This document shows positions 43,375 to 53,608 of a DNA stretch of 64,000 nucleotides, piece by piece. The translations under genes were made by a program, and so were the position numbers. The notes under the pieces were generated by a model. The model worked only from the letters and a program-made list of their open reading frames with translations. It made no database searches and was not told the DNA's origin. This DNA is from Niabella yanshanensis (lineage in GTDB: Bacteria > Bacteroidota > Bacteroidia > Chitinophagales > Chitinophagaceae), in contig NZ_CP139960.1 of assembly GCF_034424215.1 (NCBI RefSeq), positions 744,001 through 808,000 on the forward strand. The letters run 5' to 3'. Position 1 is the stretch's first letter, and each line of letters opens with the position of its first letter.

Positions 43375-44360
43375 GAAACTGCTGGTGTATTTTTTTTGAA
43401 CCAGTCAAAAGTACGCTCAAGTCCAGCTTCCACAGAAACGGTAGGTTCATAATTAATAAGAGCAGCCGCTTTAGCTATTGACGCCAAACTATGCTTCACG
43501 TCGCCTTTTCGCTCGGGACCGTATAGAGGAACCTGATTTGTGCCAGCAAGAAGAGCAATGCTATTCCATAAAGCGTTTAATGTAGTTTTTTGTCCGTATG
43601 CGATGTTGACCACCTCATGTTGTTGCACGGATTCCGAAAAAAAACTTTTAACATTTGCCTGAACCACGTTATCAATATACGTAAAGTCCCGGCTAGTCTC
43701 CCCGTCGCCGTTGATAGTTGGCTGAAGATCTTCAACCGCAGACTGCATAAATAGCGGAATCACGGCGGCGTACGGTCCCGAGGGATTCTGTCGGGGACCA
43801 AATACATTAAAGTATCTCAAACCTACTGTATGGAAATTGTACAATCTGGAGAATACGTCAGCATACAGCTCGTTGACGTATTTAGTAACAGCATAGGGTG
43901 ATAAAGGTGCTCCTATAGTATCCTCTAATTTTGGCAAGTTTGGATGATCGCCATATGTGCTGGAGCTTGCTGCGTACACCATCCTGATAACGCCCGAATC
44001 TTTAGCAGCAGTCAGTACGTTCAAAAAGCCGCTGATATTCACCGCGTTCGTGGTGACAGGATCGTTAACTGACCTTGGTACTGATCCCAAAGCCGCCTGG
44101 TGACTAACAAAATCTATTCCTTCGCAACTTGCTTTACAAATATCCATATCTCTGATATCGCCTTCTATAAATTCAAAAGCTGAGTTGTGTTGAAAATCTT
44201 TAAGATTAGCTGCTGAACCAGTAGCTAAATTATCCAGTACTCGAACTTTTTCTGCGCCGGCGTTTATGAGGTATTCAACAAGATGGGAGCCAATAAAACC
44301 CGCTCCCCCGGTAATTAAGAAGCTCTTATCAGAAATATTCGCTGTAGATAAAGATGTCAT
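43371..44360 (-). CDS. wbpP: UDP-GlcNAc/GalNAc(A) 4-epimerase, WbpP/TviC type
   Basis: A 329-aa extended SDR epimerase close to WbpP of Pseudomonas and TviC of Salmonella. It has GGAGFIGSH (18-26), ASSSTYGDHPNLPK, and SPYAVTKY with Y156 and K160, followed by RYFNVFGPRQ and INGDGETSRDFTYIDN. With the TviB-like dehydrogenase upstream it should convert UDP-GlcNAcA to UDP-GalNAcA (or UDP-GlcNAc to UDP-GalNAc), giving an acidic sugar for the capsule. It follows the dehydrogenase by 25 bp. Confidence 0.9.
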   Translation of the reverse strand: MTSLSTANISDKSFLITGGAGFIGSHLVEYLINAGAEKVRVLDNLATGSAANLKDFQHNSAFEFIEGDIRDMDICKASCEGIDFVSHQAALGSVPRSVNDPVTTNAVNISGFLNVLTAAKDSGVIRMVYAASSSTYGDHPNLPKLEDTIGAPLSPYAVTKYVNELYADVFSRLYNFHTVGLRYFNVFGPRQNPSGPYAAVIPLFMQSAVEDLQPTINGDGETSRDFTYIDNVVQANVKSFFSESVQQHEVVNIAYGQKTTLNALWNSIALLAGTNQVPLYGPERKGDVKHSLASIAKAAALINYEPTVSVEAGLERTFDWFKKNTPAVS

Positions 44361-44385
44361 TCAATTGTATTTATTCAGTATTTGC

Positions 44386-45636
44386 TTATAGCCTTGCCGT
44401 TGCGATTGACTTTTCGAACACTCCTTTCACATCGTATATAACCGGACCAGTTTTTATATTTAGTGACTTAAATTCACTGTGCCCTACAGCAGCAATAATA
44501 CCAGAATAAATCTCAGGCTTAAGATCGGCCAAGAGGTCAATCTGATATTCATGAGCGACTTCTTCAGGGCTGGCCCATGGATCGTACACGTCCACTTCAA
44601 CCCCAAAGGACAGTAGCTCTTTAATAATATCAATAACCTTGCTGTTCCGGATATCAGGGCAATTTTCTTTAAAGGTTATACCCAATACCAGTATTTTAGC
44701 CCCTTTAATTTTAATATCATTTTGAATCAGTAGTTTGATCAATTCGTTGGCTACATATGCGCCCATGCTATCATTCATTCTCCGGCCAGCAAGTATAATT
44801 TCAGGATTATATCCTGCCTCCATTGCTTTTTGGGCGATATAAAACGGATCCACGCCGATACAGTGTCCTCCCACCAGGCCTGGCCTGAAGGGTAAAAAAT
44901 TCCACTTAGTTCCAGCCGCTTCCAACACTTCTGTAGTATCTATCTTCAGAAGGTTGAAGATCTTAGCCAGTTCATTTACGAATGCGATATTAATATCTCT
45001 CTGCGCGTTTTCAATCACTTTGGCAGCCTCTGCCACCTTAATGGATGATGCTTGAAAGGTTCCTGCTTCTATAATACTGGAATAAAGAGCGTCGATTTCT
45101 GCTGCAATTTCCGGAGTAGAGCCCGAAGTTACTTTACGTATTTTAGTCACTGTATGCAACTTGTCTCCAGGATTAATACGTTCGGGAGAGTACCCGCAAA
45201 AAAAGCCGGTATTAAATTTTAAACCTGAAATTCTTTCCAAAATGGGGACACAAAACTCTTCAGTAACCCCAGGATATACTGTTGACTCATATATAACAAT
45301 ATCCCCTTCTTTCAATACGGAAGCTACAGCTTCGGAAGCTTTTTTAATAGGCGTAAGGTCGGGGTTATTGTGTTTATCTACAGGAGTAGGAACAGTTACT
45401 ATATAAATTTGCGCCCCTTTAGCGTCGGTAATATCCGAGGAGTAGCTAAGCTTATCAGCGGCCATCAACCCGTTTTTGTCAATTTCCAGGGTTCGGTCAA
45501 AAAAGCTTTTTAACTCTTCAATCCGGTTTTTACTGATATCAATTCCAATGGTATTGAACTTCTTGCCAAACTCTGCAGCAAGAGGCAGGCCCACATAGCC
45601 CAGGCCAATAACAGCAATGGTTTTCATGTTCTGCAT
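44386..45636 (-). CDS. tviB: UDP-N-acetylglucosamine 6-dehydrogenase, TviB/WbpA type
   Basis: A 416-aa UDP-sugar dehydrogenase. NAD-binding GLGYVGLPLA (11-20), then VTVPTPVDK, STVYPGVTEE, and the catalytic cysteine C259 in GGHCIGVDP; the C-terminal domain has GITFKENCPDIRNSKV. It oxidises UDP-GlcNAc to UDP-GlcNAcA with 2 NAD+. Pairing with the epimerase downstream is as in Vi-antigen and O6 loci. An alternative start is the ATG three codons in (MKTIAVIGLG). Confidence 0.92.
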   Translation of the reverse strand: MQNMKTIAVIGLGYVGLPLAAEFGKKFNTIGIDISKNRIEELKSFFDRTLEIDKNGLMAADKLSYSSDITDAKGAQIYIVTVPTPVDKHNNPDLTPIKKASEAVASVLKEGDIVIYESTVYPGVTEEFCVPILERISGLKFNTGFFCGYSPERINPGDKLHTVTKIRKVTSGSTPEIAAEIDALYSSIIEAGTFQASSIKVAEAAKVIENAQRDINIAFVNELAKIFNLLKIDTTEVLEAAGTKWNFLPFRPGLVGGHCIGVDPFYIAQKAMEAGYNPEIILAGRRMNDSMGAYVANELIKLLIQNDIKIKGAKILVLGITFKENCPDIRNSKVIDIIKELLSFGVEVDVYDPWASPEEVAHEYQIDLLADLKPEIYSGIIAAVGHSEFKSLNIKTGPVIYDVKGVFEKSIATARL

Positions 45637-45665
45637 ATAAAATTATTGGCCGCAAAGGTAAGGGA

Positions 45666-46778
45666 TTAGTTATTTCTCTGCGAGAGTAACTCCTCATAAA
45701 GTTTTATATGTCTATCAATCATTATTCCCATATCAAATTGTTTCACATACTCTAGGCCTGTCGCAGACATATCTTCAGCCAGTTTGGGATTATTGATTAT
45801 CTTCTGAATTTTATCAGCTAAGTCCCGTGCGTTACCTTTTTCGAAAAGAAATCTTTTATCTGGAACGATATCGTTAATTCCAGGTACATCAGAGCCGAGA
45901 AAGGGCTTGCCGGAAGCTAAGGATTCTAATGTAACACCCGACATACCTTCATAATCGGAAGAAAGCACATTAATATCTACCGACTTCATTAACGAAGAAA
46001 TATCTGTGCGAAAACCAAGGAAATGAATTCTATCCAGTGTATTTTGTTGCTTTGAATATTCTTCGACTTTGCTCATCATATCACCTTCACCGGCTAAAAG
46101 AACATGGTAATTATCATTTAAATACTTTAAAGAAGTAATAAGTGTTTTTTGATCTTTTGGATACCTGAAGCTGGCAACCATGAGAATTGTATAGGAGTTT
46201 GGGGGTATTTTAAACAGTTTAGTTAAATTTTCTTTACCCAATTCCTGAGCTTCAAAAATAAATCTCAGATCAACTCCGTTAGGTATTACGCTTACAGGAG
46301 GGGTTATTTTTATATTTTTAATTAGGTTTCGTTTCACTTCATTAGAAATTGCTATTACAGCATCATATGACTTGTACGCTATTCTATCGATCATTTTTAA
46401 TACTACATTTTTTCTCCTTTTATTATAATTGCTATGTTCAGTATAAACTAATATGCCATTTTTTCTGTTTCTCAAAGCAACCGAAGACCAGTAAAGTGAT
46501 GGGAAAAGATGTGTATGAACAATATCAAAGTTATTGCTATCAATAATTTTTTTTATCCTAAAAATAAGCAATGGATTATACAAGTTAGAAGCTTTTAAAT
46601 CAATAATCGGAATACTTAATTCTTTTATAGCATCAATATAAGCAGACACCGATAAAGACTGGTTTAGGAGTAATAACGTAGGCCGAACACCTTTCGCAAT
46701 AAAAAAAGGTATTGTCGTCTTAATTAAATTTTCTGCACCGCCTTTGGCTAAGGCATTGGTAATGATTAGTAATTTCAA
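45666..46778 (-). CDS. GT4-type glycosyltransferase
   Basis: A 370-aa GT-B glycosyltransferase: ITNALAKGGAENLIKTTIPFF at the N-terminus, HTHLFPSLYWSSVALR, PNGVD, LMVASFRYPKDQKTLI and VLSSDYEGMSGVTLESLASGKPFLGSDVPG with the nucleotide-binding glutamates. It would add one sugar of the capsule repeat unit. It is AT-rich compared with the dehydrogenase gene, as is usual for the serotype-specific middle of such loci. Confidence 0.9.
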   Translation of the reverse strand: MKLLIITNALAKGGAENLIKTTIPFFIAKGVRPTLLLLNQSLSVSAYIDAIKELSIPIIDLKASNLYNPLLIFRIKKIIDSNNFDIVHTHLFPSLYWSSVALRNRKNGILVYTEHSNYNKRRKNVVLKMIDRIAYKSYDAVIAISNEVKRNLIKNIKITPPVSVIPNGVDLRFIFEAQELGKENLTKLFKIPPNSYTILMVASFRYPKDQKTLITSLKYLNDNYHVLLAGEGDMMSKVEEYSKQQNTLDRIHFLGFRTDISSLMKSVDINVLSSDYEGMSGVTLESLASGKPFLGSDVPGINDIVPDKRFLFEKGNARDLADKIQKIINNPKLAEDMSATGLEYVKQFDMGIMIDRHIKLYEELLSQRNN

Positions 46779-46837
46779 ATTTGAAATAAAATTGAGAATT
46801 GAATAGTATGACAGTTATTGAGCAGTAACAACTAATT

Positions 46838-48181
46838 CTATTTTTTAAATCGAGAGAATACTTTAGTGTTTGCAATGCGATAAACTGGTTGTCCTCTACG
46901 GGCTTTTATTATTGTTTCTTCACCTTTTAAAGAATTTTTTACATTATCCACTTCAACTCGTGCTTTTCCTCCGCTATAAGTGCTTATATCGCCGTTATTA
47001 TTTTTCATATCAATGACTTTTTCAATATCTACATTGGCTTCATACTGAATATAACAGTTTTTATAACTAAAAAGAGGCAGTGTATTGCCAGGGCTTTTTA
47101 CAGTTACAGGACTTTCCCACATAAACCCTGCACTATTCAATGCACTACTTGTAATTGGCTTAAGTGTTATATTGCAATTGTTAAAATAAAACTGATCCAT
47201 TCTATTATTCGCCGTCGCGACATACCCTCTGCTGGCATTTACAACATTGCAATTATTTATATTAATTCGAACAGCTACAGATACTGATGACACCTGAAAT
47301 CCAACAGCATTATTAAGACTGTTGCAATTCTCGAACCGATAGCTGGCATAATCACCTTTTATTACTTTACCTACGTTTTTTCCAGTAGTCGCAACAAATC
47401 CATAATGTTTGTTTTTTTCAGCAACACATGCGATCGTGGTAATATTTCCTGAATTTTCATACCAAAAACCTGCGTTGTACTCTCTTCCTCCATACAGTAC
47501 GGAGCCGTCATGCCCGTTACTTGCGCGACAGTTATCGAATAAGATGTTACTTGAATTATTTTCAGTAACAAACCCTATTCGGGTGTAATCATCAGCCTTG
47601 CAATTCCTAACCTGTACGGAGCTACATCCATTAAAATAATAGCCATCACCAAAGTTTCCGTTGCTGTTTATTGCAGAACAGTAATTTATTTGAATGTTAG
47701 ATGACGCCTCCAGGCGCAGGCCGCTTTGAGGAGAGTTTCGAAATATACAATTTTGAATCTGTATGTTACGACTACCGTAAACAAATAACGGAGTGCCCCC
47801 GTCGATCACTTCCCTCTTTGTTGTAACTTTTACAGACCCGTCAAAAGTAATATTATTGAGAGATAAATTATTTTGGTTTCTGATAAGACAAAAGTCAAAT
47901 TTTGATAATTTCTGCTGTGCCTTCCTTTTGATAACAGTACCGTTCTCTCCAGAAAGGTTGCATAGAATAGTTATTGAAGATACCAAGTACGTTCCTTTTG
48001 GTAAATAAACAGAAGCACTCCTAACTTTCGCAGCATTGATGGCTTCCTGAACTGCTTTAGTGTCATCACTCAAGCCATTTCCTTTAGCCCCATAATCTTT
48101 AATATTTATAATACGTGTTTGGCTAAAAATGTTCGTTACAATAAAAAAGACCAAATAAACTACGAATAGAATTCTTACCAT
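46838..48181 (-). CDS. secreted right-handed beta-helix (pectate-lyase-like) protein
   Basis: The 447-aa product starts at the ATG at 48181, just past the upstream stop, because it then begins with a signal peptide (MVRILFVVYLVFFIVTNIFS); a longer frame would overlap the upstream gene. The mature part opens with INIKDYGAKGNGLSDDTKAVQEAINAA, the classic entry of pectate-lyase-3/beta-helix proteins, and continues with many NxxxxNC-like rungs (IQIQNCIFRNS, VQVRNCKADDY, ILFDNCRASNG). It may be a polysaccharide lyase, epimerase or depolymerase acting on the capsule. Catalytic residues cannot be assigned. Confidence 0.8.
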   Translation of the reverse strand: MVRILFVVYLVFFIVTNIFSQTRIINIKDYGAKGNGLSDDTKAVQEAINAAKVRSASVYLPKGTYLVSSITILCNLSGENGTVIKRKAQQKLSKFDFCLIRNQNNLSLNNITFDGSVKVTTKREVIDGGTPLFVYGSRNIQIQNCIFRNSPQSGLRLEASSNIQINYCSAINSNGNFGDGYYFNGCSSVQVRNCKADDYTRIGFVTENNSSNILFDNCRASNGHDGSVLYGGREYNAGFWYENSGNITTIACVAEKNKHYGFVATTGKNVGKVIKGDYASYRFENCNSLNNAVGFQVSSVSVAVRININNCNVVNASRGYVATANNRMDQFYFNNCNITLKPITSSALNSAGFMWESPVTVKSPGNTLPLFSYKNCYIQYEANVDIEKVIDMKNNNGDISTYSGGKARVEVDNVKNSLKGEETIIKARRGQPVYRIANTKVFSRFKK

Positions 48182-48182
48182 A

Positions 48183-49301
48183 CTATTTTTTAGATTTAAT
48201 TTTACTATCATACAGGCCATCGTATTTTGCACTACAAGCACTGATACTGTATTTCTTCTCAAATGCATTGAGACAATTTACTTTAATATGATCTCTATTA
48301 GGTGCGTGTAAATTACGATATAACGCATTATAATAAGATTCAGTACTCATATCACTGCTTAAAAACCCCGTCACCCCGTCTTCTATTACTTCTGTAATTC
48401 CACCTACAGGAGTACAGGTTGGGATACAGCCAGCAGAGAAAGCCTCTATTAGGGACATAGGCAACCCTTCATATACGCTCGAAAGACAAAAAGCATCAGA
48501 AAGAAGTAAATAATCCCCAACATTGTTTTTATCACCTACAAACAAAATTTGTTCAGATGAACCAATGAGTTCGTTTAATTCCTTAAAGAGTACCTGATCT
48601 CTAATACCTCCAACAATCAATAACCTTATTTTTTTTTCATGTCTACTATTATATAAGTTCACTGCACCAATTAAAAGTTTTTGGTTTTTAACTTCTACGA
48701 TCCTGCCAATGTGAACGAGCAAATACTCTGTCTCTTTTTTCGAAAATTCTTTTTCTACATTTGTGAAAAATTTAGTAGATACAACTTGTGGACATCCATT
48801 TTCAATAAGAATATCATTATTTAGCTTGTAGTAAGCTCGATAAGTATGGCTCCCATCTTTCGATATTGTAACAGGAATCACGCTGTCTTTCTTATATAAT
48901 CGACGACGAATAGTTTTAATGAACTTATTCGGACACTCTTTCTCCGCTTTACTATGAATTGTGTGAACAAAGAGACCAGCGCTTGATACTATGTAAGGCA
49001 ATCCATACTCAAATGCATTGATATGGGTGTGAACGATATCTGGGGTTATCGCTTTTAGCGTTGAATACAGCTTAAAAAGGGTAATTAGGCTAAAACCAGG
49101 ACGCTTTCCAAGTGAAACATACTTCACTTTGGAATCAAGCTCTGATAAGAATGTACTGTGATCATTCTTATTATCAAACAGAGAAACTAAGTGGACAGAG
49201 TATTGCTCTTTTGTACTCAACTCATTACATATGTTTACTGTAAAGCGTTCGGCGCCACCTTTTTTTAGCGATGGAACAATATGAACTATAGTCTTTTTCA
49301 T
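48183..49301 (-). CDS. GT4-type glycosyltransferase
   Basis: A 372-aa GT-B enzyme beginning IVHIVPSLKKGGAERFTVNICNEL, with THINAFEYGLPYIVSSAG, LVHIGRIVEVKNQKLLIGA, and DAFCLSSVYEGLPMSLIEAFSAGCIPTCTPVGG as the donor site. Its stop precedes the beta-helix start by one base, so the two are coupled. Specific sugar unknown. Confidence 0.9.
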   Translation of the reverse strand: MKKTIVHIVPSLKKGGAERFTVNICNELSTKEQYSVHLVSLFDNKNDHSTFLSELDSKVKYVSLGKRPGFSLITLFKLYSTLKAITPDIVHTHINAFEYGLPYIVSSAGLFVHTIHSKAEKECPNKFIKTIRRRLYKKDSVIPVTISKDGSHTYRAYYKLNNDILIENGCPQVVSTKFFTNVEKEFSKKETEYLLVHIGRIVEVKNQKLLIGAVNLYNSRHEKKIRLLIVGGIRDQVLFKELNELIGSSEQILFVGDKNNVGDYLLLSDAFCLSSVYEGLPMSLIEAFSAGCIPTCTPVGGITEVIEDGVTGFLSSDMSTESYYNALYRNLHAPNRDHIKVNCLNAFEKKYSISACSAKYDGLYDSKIKSKK

Positions 49302-49322
49302 TGATTTACATCTGTTAACAAA

Positions 49323-50510
49323 TTATTTCCTACAAGCAGTTCCTAATCTTCTTCTCCTGATAATTGTTAACTGCATTAAAAAATTCCAAATACCTAAGGC
49401 TTCTAATAATGCTATAAAGCCCAACAAGGGGATGCGATGCCTTGGCCCTTGCAACTCGGTAAATGACCCATAGAACACTGTTAAAAGAATCGTCATAATT
49501 AAAAAAGGCATTAGTACTCGGAAATAACGTCTTAAAAATAAATACAACCCATACAATGTTAATGGAATAAACATCCAATGTAAAATGGTCGCAAGTGATA
49601 TAAACCAATATGCGGGGTCTACCTGAAAAGGAACGGGAGTCAACAAATATCTTATGATACCCAGTACAATGTTAGGTGATGGTCCCAAGGCAGCCAACTG
49701 CACTGAAAACAACTTGATAACTATTATGAAGAAACCAATCGGCATAACGATCAATATCGCCCCTTGAACAACCAGTTTTTTCCAACGCGATTTTATTCGA
49801 TAGGCATAGCCTGATAAAAAAAACACAATAGTTGTTACCACTATGAAATATGAAAAATAAAATCGGATTATTTGGAAAACTAAAAGTATGACAATAAGGA
49901 AAACAAGATTTAATATATTAAAACCATTCCTCTTTAGCTTAATAATATTATATAAAGCAGCAGTCGTTAAAAACAGAACAAAAGTGTCTTTTAAATTAAT
50001 AAAACTCGACCACGACATCAAATCCCAATGTAGAAGTAACAGAAGAAACGCAAACTTAGAGAATCTCTTATCAATACCTGCAAGAATTAGTATTTTGTAA
50101 AACAATACAGCGCCAAATACGGAAACAAGCACATTCATTAAAACAGGAGCATAATAACTAACTCCAAAAAGATGCATCGCAATTACATTATAAATGTAAT
50201 ACCCAAAATGCATTCCCCTGGCCAGGGCTCCCATTTCCAGATAGCCTTCTTTACTAAAAAAATAGCCGAATGAGGTTGCCTTGTCGTATGCTATCAATGA
50301 CCCTTCATAATAAGTCAAATCATCTACTAAAACAATTGGCATTTGATGACACAGAAACGTAAAATAAAAAATAAAAAGACCAAACTTCAAAATCGTAACA
50401 AGCATAGCTCCCCCTCCATTTCCCAAGACCTTATAAATAAAAAAAAAGGCTAGTCCCATTGCGATGATCAGCGATACGAAAAAATCTGTATAATTATTTA
50501 CAAAGTTCAT
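49323..50510 (-). CDS. polytopic membrane protein, candidate Wzy-type polymerase
   Basis: The 395-aa product has about ten hydrophobic segments with few charged loops; a periplasmic-type loop (VLVDDLTYYEGSLIAYDKATS) follows the second or third helix, and PRHRIPLLGF lies near the C-terminus. This topology fits a capsule polymerase (Wzy/EpsG-like) or a membrane glycosyltransferase. It is the only such protein in the locus, which otherwise has a flippase and chain-length protein, so Wzy is the best guess; sequence alone does not prove it. Confidence 0.65.
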   Translation of the reverse strand: MNFVNNYTDFFVSLIIAMGLAFFFIYKVLGNGGGAMLVTILKFGLFIFYFTFLCHQMPIVLVDDLTYYEGSLIAYDKATSFGYFFSKEGYLEMGALARGMHFGYYIYNVIAMHLFGVSYYAPVLMNVLVSVFGAVLFYKILILAGIDKRFSKFAFLLLLLHWDLMSWSSFINLKDTFVLFLTTAALYNIIKLKRNGFNILNLVFLIVILLVFQIIRFYFSYFIVVTTIVFFLSGYAYRIKSRWKKLVVQGAILIVMPIGFFIIVIKLFSVQLAALGPSPNIVLGIIRYLLTPVPFQVDPAYWFISLATILHWMFIPLTLYGLYLFLRRYFRVLMPFLIMTILLTVFYGSFTELQGPRHRIPLLGFIALLEALGIWNFLMQLTIIRRRRLGTACRK

Positions 50511-50779
50511 ACACTAATAATTGCGTATTTACGCATATAATTCCATCTCTTTATAACAATCAAAAATACTACAATATAACAAAGAAAAGGCTAAAGGCAC
50601 TTCTCATACACACACGCTTATAAAAAGCTTTAGATTCATACATGTAAATTTTGACCGGCCTGCCTAAATTGTTGGTTTAATCAATATAATAAGATTTCAT
50701 CGAAGAACAAATTTTCAATCAAAACCGTTCAATTAAAGCATCTTTCAATTTGGGAACACGGATGTTGTCAATTAAAAAC

Positions 50780-51331
50780 CTAATTCAATATATTAGTAAT
50801 ATACCCTTCGCAAGGGTTCTCCTTACTTACAATTTTACATGGATTTCCTACAACAATTGAGTTACTGGGAACATCCACATTGACATACGAATTAGGTGCA
50901 ATTAATACATTTGAACCTACATGAATGTTCCCTACTATTACGGCACCGGTTCCTATCCATACATTATCACTAATTGTTGGATACCCTCGAAGTTTACCGC
51001 GATTAGCTTGTCCAATAGTAACTAAATGGGCAATATTGCAATTTTTACCTATTCTAGCTTTGCTATTAATGACTATGGTTCCAAAATGGCCTATGTAAAA
51101 CCCCTCACCTATTTCTGTATTATAAGGAATTTGATACCCATATCGTCTTGAACATCTATGTAATAAAAGAATAAAAACAAACCACCTTGGCGTATACTTT
51201 TTACTTTTTTTCGCTTGGCGTAAATAATACATATACCTAAAGCCAGCTGTTTTAAAGAGTCCCTTAAGAAAACCTTTAACCCCTTTTAAACCTCCGTAGC
51301 GATATAGATCAGATTCTATAATTTTGTTCAT
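50780..51331 (-). CDS. hexapeptide-repeat acetyltransferase (serine acetyltransferase-like)
   Basis: The 183-aa protein carries left-handed beta-helix hexapeptide repeats (IPYNTEIGEGFYIGHFGTIVI, then IGKNCNIAHLVTIG, and NVWIGTGAVIVGNIHVGSNVLIAPN). The H in IGHFG and IAHL regions is typical of serine O-acetyltransferase-like enzymes found in polysaccharide loci, where they acetylate sugars. The 269-bp gap upstream of the Wzy-like gene holds nothing I recognise. It is short but complete for this subfamily. Confidence 0.85.
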   Translation of the reverse strand: MNKIIESDLYRYGGLKGVKGFLKGLFKTAGFRYMYYLRQAKKSKKYTPRWFVFILLLHRCSRRYGYQIPYNTEIGEGFYIGHFGTIVINSKARIGKNCNIAHLVTIGQANRGKLRGYPTISDNVWIGTGAVIVGNIHVGSNVLIAPNSYVNVDVPSNSIVVGNPCKIVSKENPCEGYITNILN

Positions 51332-51510
51332 ACTTTTTATTTTGACACCAAAAAGCTACTTTCAAACATGACTCCACTTTTAACACAAAAAAATTACAAG
51401 TATTTGAAAATAAATAAATTACATAAAAATCTCTAATTTTAAACAATATAATGATAATCGTCAACATGATGCGAAAGGCCCCAATCCCAAACACTGTTTT
51501 CCTATTATAA

Positions 51511-52590
51511 TCAATATTTACGTCTGGGATAAAATCCCTTAAGCATAAACAAGACATAGATTAGAGCAGGCACCTTAATTTTTTTTAGTAGACGGGAACG
51601 TAATGCACAATTATGGAACCGAGTCCATTTGTTCATAAGCCCTTTGGGGGGTATCCCGAAGCTTTTTGCAATTTCGATAATTTCGGTTTCAATTTTTTTA
51701 ACTTCAGGAGTGATTATATCATCCATATCCTGGAGAATATACTGGAAATCTGCCTGAGCTGTGAAAATGTATCCGTCAAGGTATTTAATTAAATTTTCTT
51801 TATTATGATTTTTTAACAGCCCCGTAATCTCCTGCATTAATTTTTGAATACTTTGTAATAAAGTGTTGGCTTTAGTATAACGATTATCAAAAATAGAAAT
51901 GTGCCGATTGATGTCTAATCTTATGAGTATATCCGGTGAAGTAGAATACTTAAAACATCGTAATTTTATTTGCGGGGATAGTAACATGCGGATATGCATT
52001 TCCGGATCCTGCAGTCGTTGGAGATGCTCATCAAAGCCATTTAGGCTGCCCAAAAAATCCCTTTGCCAAAATGTATTGGATATAGTCCAAGGCAAATCAT
52101 TTTTTAAAAATCTTTTTAAAAAAAAATTCACCTTATCAACCGATAGCAGAAACATACACTTGTGAATATTGTAACGTACACTCTTAATAAAAGGCTGTCC
52201 AGGATTTTTGATAAAATAAGCTTCATTAAAAACAAACAAATTGCTTACAAGATCTTTCCGGATTGCCTTCACCCGATTCAATAAACAATTTTGGGTCAAT
52301 AGATCATCCGCATCTAAAAACATAATGTACTCCCCTTTTGCCAAAGAAATCCCTATATTTCTGCAAACAGAGCCTCCTTTATTCTGCTTAAACGTTGTCC
52401 GGCAATACAACCGTACCCGGAGCTCGTCCTGGTATAAATCTTTTACCAATTCATACGAACCATCCGTGGAACCATCATCGACAATAATCATCTCCCAATT
52501 TGTATAAGTTTGATTGATGACAGAGTCGATCGTCTCCTGAATGTAGCCTTTCTTATTATATAATGGGCAAATTATGGATATATTTAACAT
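51511..52590 (-). CDS. GT2-type glycosyltransferase
   Basis: A 359-aa GT-A enzyme starting ISIICPLYNKKGYIQETIDSVINQ, with IIVDDGSTDGS and the metal-binding FLDADD. The C-terminal 200 residues are helical and unrecognised. It is a cytoplasmic inverting enzyme adding one capsule sugar. About 180 bp without a gene separate it from the acetyltransferase gene. Confidence 0.92.
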   Translation of the reverse strand: MLNISIICPLYNKKGYIQETIDSVINQTYTNWEMIIVDDGSTDGSYELVKDLYQDELRVRLYCRTTFKQNKGGSVCRNIGISLAKGEYIMFLDADDLLTQNCLLNRVKAIRKDLVSNLFVFNEAYFIKNPGQPFIKSVRYNIHKCMFLLSVDKVNFFLKRFLKNDLPWTISNTFWQRDFLGSLNGFDEHLQRLQDPEMHIRMLLSPQIKLRCFKYSTSPDILIRLDINRHISIFDNRYTKANTLLQSIQKLMQEITGLLKNHNKENLIKYLDGYIFTAQADFQYILQDMDDIITPEVKKIETEIIEIAKSFGIPPKGLMNKWTRFHNCALRSRLLKKIKVPALIYVLFMLKGFYPRRKY

Positions 52591-52645
52591 TAAGAATTTG
52601 AATTATAATACCTGGAAGTTCCAAAAGCCGTTTGTGGATTAATTG

Positions 52646-53608
52646 TTATGATGATAAATCATTTTTTCTTTTTAGCGTTTTTGTTATTTGTATTGGAATC
52701 AAAGATTTGAAAATCCCTATTTTTTCTGAACGGGTTTTTGCCAATTTCATCGAGGTTTTTAATAAAAAAAAAGTGTCAACTCTATGATCCTTTATTTTAA
52801 GAGATAATTTATTTTTCAATAAACTTAAACCGCTCTTAAAATACATTATCCGGGTAAATTCATCTGGTGATTTTTCATACAATTCTTTATACAAATTATA
52901 AGCTGTAATACTTTTTTCTTTTAATGATTTTAAACTAAACACCCCACCATTATGAATATTGTATACGCCCAGCGCTTCTTTCAGGTAATAACCTTTTCCG
53001 ATTTTCAGTAGTTCATAAAATAAATGAACATCCCTTCCATAGCTATATTTATCAACAAGCACACATATTTCGGGAATATTTCTAAAAAGAGAAGTCAGTG
53101 TCTTAGTGATCCATGCTTTAGATGAATCCAATAAAGTGAAAGTAAAACCTTTATCATCTTCTTGATTTTTAGCAACTATTGAAGAAAGTATCATGGTGTT
53201 TCTTTGAGTTTTTGTCACATTCAAAGCAATATATCCACCTGTTATTACTGAATAATCATTGTTTTTTTCCAAAAAATCTACTTGCTTTTGCAATTTTAAA
53301 GGGTCTGTCCAATAATCATCGCCTTCGCAAAGGGCGATGTATTTACCTTTGGCCCGGGGAAAGTTATATTTAATATTAATTCCTCTAACCCCTTTAGAAT
53401 ACTGGTTTTCTGCCTGTATAATAGGTTTTATAATATCTGGATATTTTTGTTGATACTCCCGGATAATATCAGACGTACCATCTGTAGAAGCGTCATCATG
53501 AATCAGTACTTCAAAATCAAAACTACATTGTTGTATCATAAATCCATCCAAACATTGTCGAATATAAGGAGCGTGATTATATGTGATGCATGAAATTGAA
53601 ACCGTCAT
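52646..53608 (-). CDS. GT2-type glycosyltransferase
   Basis: A 320-aa GT-A enzyme: VSISCITYNHAPYIRQCLDGF, EVLIHDDASTDGTSDIIREY, and CEGDDYWTDPLKLQKQVDFLEKN, a subgroup frequent in capsule and O-antigen loci. Its start overlaps the stop of the pyruvyltransferase gene by 1 bp. Acceptor and donor are unknown. Confidence 0.93.
   Translation of the reverse strand: MTVSISCITYNHAPYIRQCLDGFMIQQCSFDFEVLIHDDASTDGTSDIIREYQQKYPDIIKPIIQAENQYSKGVRGINIKYNFPRAKGKYIALCEGDDYWTDPLKLQKQVDFLEKNNDYSVITGGYIALNVTKTQRNTMILSSIVAKNQEDDKGFTFTLLDSSKAWITKTLTSLFRNIPEICVLVDKYSYGRDVHLFYELLKIGKGYYLKEALGVYNIHNGGVFSLKSLKEKSITAYNLYKELYEKSPDEFTRIMYFKSGLSLLKNKLSLKIKDHRVDTFFLLKTSMKLAKTRSEKIGIFKSLIPIQITKTLKRKNDLSS

Noticed and set aside
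51309-51557. 82-codon leftward frame between the acetyltransferase and a GT2 gene
   Set aside because: AT-rich, overlaps both neighbours, no recognisable features.
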